Shown here: positions 1 through 5,368 of the stretch, piece by piece | How the letters are laid out: each line of letters starts with the position of its first letter | Position numbering within the stretch: the first letter of the stretch is position 1 | Assembly (NCBI GenBank): GCA_903889845.1 | Contig: CAISZB010000101.1 | Location: 1 to 7,401, forward strand | Direction of reading: 5' to 3' | DNA length: 7,401 nucleotides | Source of the DNA: an uncultured Verrucomicrobium sp. | Lineage (GTDB): Bacteria; Verrucomicrobiota; Verrucomicrobiia; Methylacidiphilales; GAS474 | Program-made: the position numbers and the translations under genes | The notes under the pieces: model-generated | Told to the model about the DNA's origin: nothing | The model's database searches: none | The model's input: only the letters and a program-made list of their open reading frames with translations

Positions 1-1462
1 CGGCGGGAGGCGGGGTGTCGCCACCCTCGGAGGGGATGAATTCGAGGTAACGGCCGGTCACGACATCGAATTGGGCGACGGCGGTGTTGTTTTCAAGCAG
101 GGCGTTGATCCGGGTGTATTGGGCGGTGAGGAGGTTCGACTGGGCGTTGAGGAGGTCGAGCTGGACGGCGGTGCCGTTGGCGATTTGGGCCTCGACGAGG
201 CGGTAGTTTTCCTCGGCGAGGGAGACGGCCAGGGTGCTGCTGTCGACCATCGCGGTGACGGTCCGCAGGGCGTCGGCGATCTGGCGCAGGTCCCGGGGAA
301 CGTCGCTCTCCAGCTGGTGGAGGGCGATCCGGTAGCCCTCGCGGGTCGCCACGGCGGTGTCGACGGCGCCGCGGACGGTGCCGCCGTCGATGATCGTCCA
401 GGAGGTGCTGACATACTCGCTGAGCTGGGTGACGGGGAGGCCGTCGGTATGCCGCTTGATGATGATCTTGGGGATGAAGGAGAGGTTGCTGCCGAGGACG
501 ACCTTGGGGAGACGGTTTCCCTGGGCCATTTCGACATCGCTTTGGGAGGAGGCGATGAGGAGGCGGAGGGCGGCGAGGTCGGGGCGGTGGGAGAGGGCGT
601 AGTCGGTCTCCGCCTGGTAATCGATCCGGAAGGTGGCCGGTTCCAGGACTCCCTTCGGCAGGGGAAGGTCGGTGTCGAGGCTGGCGGCGCCGGAGGGGGT
701 GCCGGTCGACTCGGCGTCGAGGTCGCGGCCCATGTGGGTGGCCATGTCGATACGGGCCTGGCGGTAGTCGCCCCGGGCGGCGGCGAGGGTGGGCTCGATC
801 TGGGCGACGCGGAGGGCGGCGGTGTCGACGACCTGTTTCCCGACCCGGCCGACGGCGGCGGACTGTTCCTGGGCGGTGAGGTTCGCCTGGAGGCGGGCGC
901 GGATCGACTCCTGCACGGCGACGTTTTCCCGGGCGGCGAGGGCCTGGTAGAAGGCGAGGCGGAGGGCGTTGAGCTCGGTCGTCGTCGTGGTGAAGAAATT
1001 CTGCTGGGCGAGGGCGACGTCGATCCGGCCCTGGCGGAAGGCGGCGGGGGTGCCGGCGTCGTAGAGTTCCTGGTAGAATTGGGCCTGGAGCTGGGCAACG
1101 ATGCGGGGATTGTAGTTCGGGCTCTTTTCCTGGCCGGCGAAGAAGCGGGAGGTGAGGGTGGGGAGGGCGCGCGATTGGAGGATGATGCGGGTGCCGACGG
1201 CCTGCTCGAAGCCGGCGCGGGCGCTCCGGATCTTGGGGTTGTTCTGGAGGGCTTCCTGATAGCAGTCCTCCAGGGTCAGTCCCGAGGCGGCGGAAGGCGG
1301 CAGCGCTACGGACGAGGGCGGGGCTGGAACGGGAGGGGGCGTGGTGACGATATCGACGGCACGGAGAGGGAGGAGGATTCCCAGACCGAGACCCCAAACG
1401 AGAAGGAGTAAGGCCCCGGTCTCCGTGCCGGGGCCGAGGCGCGTTGCCCGGGGCGGTTTCAT
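1..1462 (-). CDS. TolC-family outer membrane factor, second of a tandem pair (3' end beyond window)
   Basis: The protein probably forms a trimeric outer-membrane and periplasmic channel for a tripartite efflux pump or type I secretion system. The frame stays open from the ATG at 1462 to base 1 (487 complete codons), so the C-terminus is off the window. Residues 16-33 are hydrophobic and followed by LRA-VD, a plausible signal peptide cut near residue 35. A Pro-rich linker (about 41-58) precedes the first outer-membrane-efflux repeat, which opens with LTLEDCYQEALQNNPKI (62-78). The second repeat begins around 283 (QAETDYALSHRPDLAALR). WTIIDGG (355-361) matches the W-x-[IL]-F/I-D-G strand motif of the family. 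NGTAVQLDLLNAQSNLLTAQ (429-448) is the typical helix signature after the second beta hairpin. Those motifs are family knowledge; the transported substrate is unknown. The start overlaps the previous stop as ATGA, and no Shine-Dalgarno site lies at normal distance, so translation is probably coupled. The nearest GGGAGG is about 21 nt upstream. Confidence 0.9.
   Translation of the reverse strand, partial: MKPPRATRLGPGTETGALLLLVWGLGLGILLPLRAVDIVTTPPPVPAPPSSVALPPSAASGLTLEDCYQEALQNNPKIRSARAGFEQAVGTRIILQSRALPTLTSRFFAGQEKSPNYNPRIVAQLQAQFYQELYDAGTPAAFRQGRIDVALAQQNFFTTTTTELNALRLAFYQALAARENVAVQESIRARLQANLTAQEQSAAVGRVGKQVVDTAALRVAQIEPTLAAARGDYRQARIDMATHMGRDLDAESTGTPSGAASLDTDLPLPKGVLEPATFRIDYQAETDYALSHRPDLAALRLLIASSQSDVEMAQGNRLPKVVLGSNLSFIPKIIIKRHTDGLPVTQLSEYVSTSWTIIDGGTVRGAVDTAVATREGYRIALHQLESDVPRDLRQIADALRTVTAMVDSSTLAVSLAEENYRLVEAQIANGTAVQLDLLNAQSNLLTAQYTRINALLENNTAVAQFDVVTGRYLEFIPSEGGDTPPPA
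1459..1462 (-). promoter_or_regulatory. ATGA stop/start overlap between the two TolC-family genes
   Basis: On the minus strand the upstream gene ends with codons for L-P-Q-P and TGA (1461-1459), while the next gene starts with ATG (1462-1460), giving the four-base overlap ATGA. Such overlaps usually mean termination-reinitiation coupling and one shared mRNA. The lack of a nearby ribosome-binding site for the downstream gene fits coupling. The coupling itself is inferred. Confidence 0.75.
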
Positions 1463-3123
1463 GGCTGGGGCAGGGGCGGCTGGCCTCCCGCCCCCTTCGG
1501 AGCCGGAGCCGCATCGGGACCCGGAACCGGCGTGGGCGCGGCCGACTTCGCGGGGGCGGAGGGAATCGGCATGACCTCGGTCGCGGGAGCCGAGGGGGGA
1601 AGGGTATCGCTGATGATCTCGAACTGGCTGGAGAGGGCGCGCTGGAGGCGGGCGGTGGCGGCGAGGTAGTCGTGGCGGGCCTGGAAGACGGTGGTCTGGG
1701 CGGTGGTGAGGTCGAGGCGGGCCTGGAGGATGTCGAGCTGGGTGCTCAACCCCGCGTCGTATTGGGCGTTGGCCAGGACGTAGTTCTCCCGGGCGACGAG
1801 GACGTTGCGGGCCTGGGACTCGACGGTGCGGGAGGCGGTCTCGATGCCGTTGAGGGCGCCGCGGATCTCCGACTCGATCTGGAGCCGGGCCTGGTCGCGG
1901 GCGGCGATCGCGCCCTCCATCCGGGCGCGGGTCGACTTCATTTTTCCGATGGTCGCGAGGCCGTCGAAGATGTTCCACGAGGCGGCGACGCCGACGAGGT
2001 AGCCGTCGTTGGCGTTGTTGGGATGGTCGATGTCGCCGGCACTGCTGATGGAGTATTGGCCGTAGGCGTTGAGGTGGGGGAGGATGTTGGCGCGATCGAC
2101 GACGAGCTGTTTCTGCTCGATCTCGATGGCGTTCTGGGCCGCCTTCAGTTCGGGCCGCGTGGCGAGGGCCTTGGAGAGGACGTCCTTCAGCTCGTAGGCG
2201 TGGGGCTCGAAGCCGAGGGAGCCGGTGACGCCGAAGGGGGCCTCGTCCTGGTCGGGCTTGTAGGGGATGTTGAGGACCTGACTGAGGGAGACGTAGTCGG
2301 TCTGGATCGCGTTCTCCGCGTTGAGGAGGGAGGGGAGCTCGTTGGCGCGGGTGACCTGGGCGCGGAGCAGGTTGCTCTTGCTGCTGAGGCCGGCGTCGAA
2401 GCGGTTCTGCTCGTTCTTCAACTGCTTGTCGAGGAGCTCGATCGCCTGCCGGTGGACGTCGAGGTTCGATTCGTCGAGGAGGAGCAGGTAGTAGGCGAGG
2501 CGGACGTTGAGGAGGACGGTGTCGATCGTGGCCTGGTAGGCAAGAATCTGGTTCGAGTGGGCGAGGTGGGCGATGCCGAGGCGGCTCGTATTCGCGCCGC
2601 CGGAGTAGAGGCTCTCGGTGATCGTGATGCCGTTGTTCCAGGAGGTCGCGGGCTCGCCGCCGTTGTTGATGCCGATCGTGGCCCAGTGGTTTTCCTGGTA
2701 CTGGTAGCTGCCCCCGTAGTTGAGCTGGGGGAAGAAGTAGGCGCGGGCCTGGACGATGCTGCCGGCGGCCGCCTCGATTTTTTTCTTCGCCTGGAGGAGG
2801 TCGGAATTCTGCCGCAGCGCGATGTCGAGGCAGTCCTTGAGGGTGTAGATCGGGCGGTTGAAGATGAGCGGCGCGGCCGGCGCCGGGGTGGGGAGGTGGG
2901 GGTCGACGCCCAGCTCGCTGGTGGGCGGGGGCTGGACGATGACGGGGGGGAGATTGGGCGGAGGAGCGTCGGCGGGACTCGGGCTGGTCGCGATCGAGTC
3001 GATGGCGTCGGCGGCGGGACTCGAAGCCGGGGCGAGGGCCACGGAGAGAAGGACCAGCGCGGCAAGGAGAAGGCGCGAGGGGGCGGCTCCGGAGGGGGAG
3101 AAGAAGCGAGTCCGCACGATCAT
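1459..3123 (-). CDS. TolC-family outer membrane factor (efflux/secretion channel), first of a tandem pair
   Basis: A 554-residue protein, longer than typical TolC-family members (about 420-500), because of low-complexity ends. The start at 3123 is chosen because AAGGG lies 7 nt upstream and the first 40 residues form a signal peptide (basic start, hydrophobic core at 18-32, small residues and AADA near 37-40). A Pro/Ala-rich linker spans about 44-88. Two outer-membrane-efflux repeats follow: about 93-285, opening with YTLKDCLDIALRQNSDLLQA, and about 311-505. The repeats carry matching signatures, RFDAGLSSKSNLLRAQ (241-256) and QYDAGLSTQLDILQAR (454-469), the internal duplication expected of TolC. 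WNIFDG (383-388) marks a beta strand. A Pro/Ala-rich tail (about 508-554) follows the last helix. It would form a trimeric exit duct working with an inner-membrane transporter and adaptor, neither of which is in view. Substrate unknown. It appears to head a transcription unit with the next TolC-family gene. Confidence 0.93.
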   Translation of the reverse strand: MIVRTRFFSPSGAAPSRLLLAALVLLSVALAPASSPAADAIDSIATSPSPADAPPPNLPPVIVQPPPTSELGVDPHLPTPAPAAPLIFNRPIYTLKDCLDIALRQNSDLLQAKKKIEAAAGSIVQARAYFFPQLNYGGSYQYQENHWATIGINNGGEPATSWNNGITITESLYSGGANTSRLGIAHLAHSNQILAYQATIDTVLLNVRLAYYLLLLDESNLDVHRQAIELLDKQLKNEQNRFDAGLSSKSNLLRAQVTRANELPSLLNAENAIQTDYVSLSQVLNIPYKPDQDEAPFGVTGSLGFEPHAYELKDVLSKALATRPELKAAQNAIEIEQKQLVVDRANILPHLNAYGQYSISSAGDIDHPNNANDGYLVGVAASWNIFDGLATIGKMKSTRARMEGAIAARDQARLQIESEIRGALNGIETASRTVESQARNVLVARENYVLANAQYDAGLSTQLDILQARLDLTTAQTTVFQARHDYLAATARLQRALSSQFEIISDTLPPSAPATEVMPIPSAPAKSAAPTPVPGPDAAPAPKGAGGQPPLPQP

Positions 3124-3130
3124 TTTTTTA

Positions 3131-3135
3131 CCCTT
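3131..3135 (-). promoter_or_regulatory. Ribosome-binding site of the first TolC-family gene
   Basis: AAGGG followed by a 7-nt A-rich spacer and ATG on the minus strand. It decides the start at 3123, since the frame stays open far upstream into the preceding gene. It is the only clear Shine-Dalgarno-like site ahead of any gene in the window. Confidence 0.65.
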
Positions 3136-3173
3136 AACAATGTAAAATCCTTCCGAGTGCGATATGAGTGAAC

Positions 3174-3203
3174 AAATTACGCGAGTGAAGGTCATCCGGT
3201 CAA
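3174..3203 (-). promoter_or_regulatory. Candidate sigma70-type promoter for the TolC-family pair
   Basis: On the minus strand TTGACC (3203-3198, five of six matches to TTGACA) is followed after 18 nt by TAATTT (3179-3174, three of six matches to TATAAT), about 50 nt before the start codon. The -35 box overlaps the 3' arm of an inverted repeat. Its position in the only long intergenic gap supports a separate transcription unit, but the -10 match is weak and the spacing is one base longer than ideal. Confidence 0.35.
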
Positions 3204-3221
3204 GCCTTGCGGTGAAGGCTT
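3202..3221 (-). repeat. Inverted repeat (7-bp stem, 6-nt loop) after the second gmd-like gene
   Basis: On the minus strand AAGCCTT, a CACCGC loop and AAGGCTT form a perfect 7-bp stem starting 22 bp after the stop codon at 3243. There is no U-tract after it in the minus direction (GACCGG follows), so it is not a canonical intrinsic terminator. It may weakly attenuate transcription, protect the 3' end of the upstream message or be an operator, since it touches the candidate -35 box. Function is unproven. Confidence 0.4.
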
Positions 3222-3242
3222 TTGGGAGATAATGCCGCGGCT

Positions 3243-4244
3243 TTATTTGGATTTGGATAGGGCGTCGTATTCGGCGCGGGTCATCTCGGCGATCATTTCC
3301 TCGAAGGTGCGGCTGGGGGTCCAGCCGAGGCGGGTGCGGGCCTTGGTCGGATCGCCGACGAGGTTGGCCGCCTCGGTGGGGCGGAGGAAGGCGGCGTTGA
3401 CCTCCACATGGGCCTCCCAGTCGAGGCCGACGGCGGCGAAGGCCTGGGCGGCGAGGTCGCGGACGGAGTGGAGCTGACCGGTGGCGAAGACGTAGTCGTC
3501 GGCCTCCGGCTGCTGGAGAGTGAGCCACATGCCCCGGACGGTGTCGGGGGCGTAGCCCCAGTCGCGGAGGGCGTCGAGGTTGCCGAGGGTGAGCTTGTCC
3601 TGGAGGCCGAGCTTGATCGCGGCGGCGCCGCGGCAGACCTTGCGGGTGACGAAGTTCTCCCCGCGCCGGGGCGACTCGTGGTTGAAGAGGATGCCGTTGC
3701 AGGCGTGAAGGCGGTAGGCGTCCCGGTAGATGGTGACGATGCGGGTGGCGAAGGCCTTCGCCGCGCCGTAGGGGGAGACGGGCTGCCACGGCGTCGCCTC
3801 GGTCTGCGGGGCGACGGTCGGCTTGCCGAAGAGCTCGCTGCTGGAGGCGTGGAAGAGGCGGGGGGGCTTCGGCAGGTCGCGAATCATCTCCAGGAGGCGG
3901 AGGGTGCCCATCGCGGTGAGGTCGCAGGTGCTCTCGGCGATCTCGAAGCTGAGGCCGACGTGGCTCTGTCCGGCGAGGTGGTAGACTTCGTCCGGGGCCG
4001 TCTTGAAGAGGATGCGGCGGAGCGTCGTCGGGTCGTCGAGGTCGGCGTAGTGGAGGAAGAGCCGCCGGTTGTGGATCTCCGGATCGGTGTAGAGGTGGCC
4101 GAGGCGGGAACGGTCGAGGGAGCTGGTCCGCCGGACGACGCCGTGGACGACGTAGCCCTTCTCCAGCAGGAAGTCGGCGAGGTAGGAGCCGTCCTGCCCG
4201 GTGATGCCGGTGATGAAGGCGACAGGGGCGGCACTCAAGCTCAT
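3243..4244 (-). CDS. GDP-mannose 4,6-dehydratase family protein (diverged Gmd paralog)
   Basis: A 333-residue extended short-chain dehydrogenase with a Rossmann fold. TGITGQDG (12-19) is the TGxxGxxG nucleotide-binding loop. S135, E137, Y159 and K163, in SSSELFG and SPYGAAK, match the catalytic set of GDP-mannose dehydratases. [14 protein letters not shown] (183-196) and the GNLDALRDWGY region (221-231) are Gmd-type substrate and oligomer segments. The likely reaction is GDP-mannose to GDP-4-keto-6-deoxymannose in the cytoplasm. It is a clear paralog of the preceding gene, about half identical by eye, but differs around residues 38-50 (VVRRTSSLDRSRLGH instead of the usual [14 protein letters not shown]), at HLAGQSHVGLSF (89-100), and in the segment between the catalytic Glu and Tyr. 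A different sugar-nucleotide or reductase activity, as in Rmd, is therefore possible. The start at 4244 is chosen because the fold begins right after it; a longer frame to 4358 would overlap the gmd gene. No strong ribosome site is seen; the 22-bp gap implies an operon with gmd. Confidence 0.88.
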   Translation of the reverse strand: MSLSAAPVAFITGITGQDGSYLADFLLEKGYVVHGVVRRTSSLDRSRLGHLYTDPEIHNRRLFLHYADLDDPTTLRRILFKTAPDEVYHLAGQSHVGLSFEIAESTCDLTAMGTLRLLEMIRDLPKPPRLFHASSSELFGKPTVAPQTEATPWQPVSPYGAAKAFATRIVTIYRDAYRLHACNGILFNHESPRRGENFVTRKVCRGAAAIKLGLQDKLTLGNLDALRDWGYAPDTVRGMWLTLQQPEADDYVFATGQLHSVRDLAAQAFAAVGLDWEAHVEVNAAFLRPTEAANLVGDPTKARTRLGWTPSRTFEEMIAEMTRAEYDALSKSK

Positions 4245-4266
4245 GGGAGTCTGTGCTGCCTGACGC

Positions 4267-5289
4267 CTACTGCTCCGCCCGGGTTTCGATTTTTCCGGCG
4301 AGGCGGTTCTGGAGGGCTTCCAGGTCGGCGTCGGCCATGAGGCGGGCCAGTTCCTCAAACTTCACCTTCGGCTCCCAGCCCAGCTTCGTCTTCGCCTTGG
4401 CGGGGTCGCCGATGAGGAGGTCGACCTCGGCGGGGCGGTAGTAGCGGGGATCGATCTCGACGTGCTTCTGCCAGTCGAGGCCCAGGTGGGCGAAGGTGAC
4501 GTCGAGGAATTCCTTCACGGAATGGGTCTCCCCGGTCGCGACGACGTAGTCGTCCCCCTCGGGCTGCTGGAGCATGAGCCACATCGCCTCGACGTAGTCC
4601 TTGGCGAAGCCCCAATCGCGCTTCGCGTCGAGGTTACCGAGGTAGAGCTTTTCCTGCAAGCCCAGCTTGATCGCGGCGGCGGCGCGGGTGATCTTGCGCG
4701 TGACGAAGGTCTCCCCGCGGCGGGGCGACTCGTGGTTGAAGAGGATGCCGTTGCTGGCGTGGAGGCCGTACGATTCCCGGTAGTTCACCGTGATCCAGTA
4801 GGAGTAGACCTTCGCCGCGCCGTAGGGGCTGCGGGGGTAGAAGGGGGTCGTCTCCCGCTGCGGCACTTCCTGGACGAGGCCGTACATCTCGCTGGAGGAG
4901 GCCTGGTAGAAGCGGCTTTCCTTGTTGAGGCCGGTGTCGCGCATCGCCTCCAGGAGGCGGATGGTGCCGGTGCCGGTGATGTCGGCGGTGTACTCGGGCG
5001 TGTCGAAGCTGACGCGGACGTGGCTCTGGGCGGCGAGGTTATAGATCTCGTCGGGGCCGATCTTCCCCAGCAGCCGGGCCAGGCCGCTGGCGTCGGAGAG
5101 GTCGCCGTAGTGGAGGAAGAGGCGGGCGTGGCTCTCGTGCGGGTCGGCGTAGATCGGGTCGAGGCGGGAGGTGTTGAAGGTGCTCGCGCGGCGGATCAGC
5201 CCGTGGACCTCGTAGCCCTTGGCGAGGAGGAGTTCGGCGAGGTAGGACCCGTCTTGGCCGGTGATCCCGGTGATGAACGCTTTTTTCAT
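4267..5289 (-). CDS. gmd: GDP-mannose 4,6-dehydratase
   Basis: A 340-residue protein of the usual Gmd length. It removes water from GDP-D-mannose using bound NADP, giving GDP-4-keto-6-deoxy-D-mannose, the branch point to GDP-L-fucose, GDP-D-rhamnose, GDP-perosamine and others. The start [20 protein letters not shown] is that of the family. TGITGQDG (7-14) is the dinucleotide loop, and the Arg pair at 33-34 lies where NADP phosphate is bound. S132 and E134 in SSSEMYG and Y156 and K160 in SPYGAAK are the catalytic residues by family numbering. [14 protein letters not shown] (180-193) and [20 protein letters not shown] (218-237) are characteristic. It ends with TAG at 4267, 22 bp before the paralog, so the two are probably cotranscribed. 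The gap to the upstream glycosyltransferase gene is 79 bp, without a convincing terminator or promoter. The start codon has no Shine-Dalgarno site. No fucose synthase or rhamnose reductase is in the window. Confidence 0.96.
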   Translation of the reverse strand: MKKAFITGITGQDGSYLAELLLAKGYEVHGLIRRASTFNTSRLDPIYADPHESHARLFLHYGDLSDASGLARLLGKIGPDEIYNLAAQSHVRVSFDTPEYTADITGTGTIRLLEAMRDTGLNKESRFYQASSSEMYGLVQEVPQRETTPFYPRSPYGAAKVYSYWITVNYRESYGLHASNGILFNHESPRRGETFVTRKITRAAAAIKLGLQEKLYLGNLDAKRDWGFAKDYVEAMWLMLQQPEGDDYVVATGETHSVKEFLDVTFAHLGLDWQKHVEIDPRYYRPAEVDLLIGDPAKAKTKLGWEPKVKFEELARLMADADLEALQNRLAGKIETRAEQ

Positions 5290-5368
5290 GAAGCCGTGGA
5301 AATAAAGCCCGCAGTCTGTCCCCCGCCCCCGGCGCGATGCAAGCCCTTTCCCGGTGCTTCTCCGGCAC
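5290..5368 (-). other. Intergenic gap between the GT-C gene and gmd
   Basis: This 79-bp gap holds only short imperfect inverted repeats such as CCGG-AGAAGCA-CCGG near its upstream end and a G-run near the middle (GGGGGCGGGG on the minus strand). I see no U-tract terminator and no well-spaced promoter. The TTTATTT stretch just before the gmd start could keep the start region unstructured. Cotranscription with the GT-C gene is plausible but not certain. Confidence 0.4.

Noticed and set aside
71..1411. Long plus-strand open frame of 446 codons
   Set aside because: It lies fully antisense to the TolC-family gene, and its translation is a Gly/Glu/Val/Asp-rich string without domain features, as expected from the complement of C-ending codons.
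93..1514. Minus-strand open frame of 473 codons rich in Arg and Pro
   Set aside because: Wrong frame of the TolC-family gene. The frame starting at 1462 shows a signal peptide and outer-membrane-efflux motifs, while this one is low-complexity Arg/Pro sequence.
1444..3171. Plus-strand open frame of 575 codons
   Set aside because: Antisense shadow of the first TolC-family gene, with repetitive Gly/Glu/Val/Asp composition and no recognisable domain.
3202..3221. Intrinsic terminator for the Gmd operon
   Set aside because: The 7-bp stem is perfect, but no run of U follows on the minus strand, and on the plus strand only TTT then GGG follows. It was kept only as an inverted repeat.
3124..3789. 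Upstream extension of the TolC-family frame to an ATG at 3789
   Set aside because: The extension overlaps the Gmd-like gene on the same strand and reads as Arg/Pro-rich out-of-frame sequence. The ATG at 3123 has a ribosome site and a signal peptide directly after it.
3408..4340. Plus-strand frames opposite the Gmd pair (3408-4340 and 4462-5379)
   Set aside because: The two translations resemble each other only because both are complements of the paralogous gmd genes. They contain no independent motif.
4245..4358. Longer start at 4358 for the second Gmd-family gene
   Set aside because: The extra 38 residues overlap the 3' end of gmd and have no family similarity. The Rossmann start begins just after the ATG at 4244.
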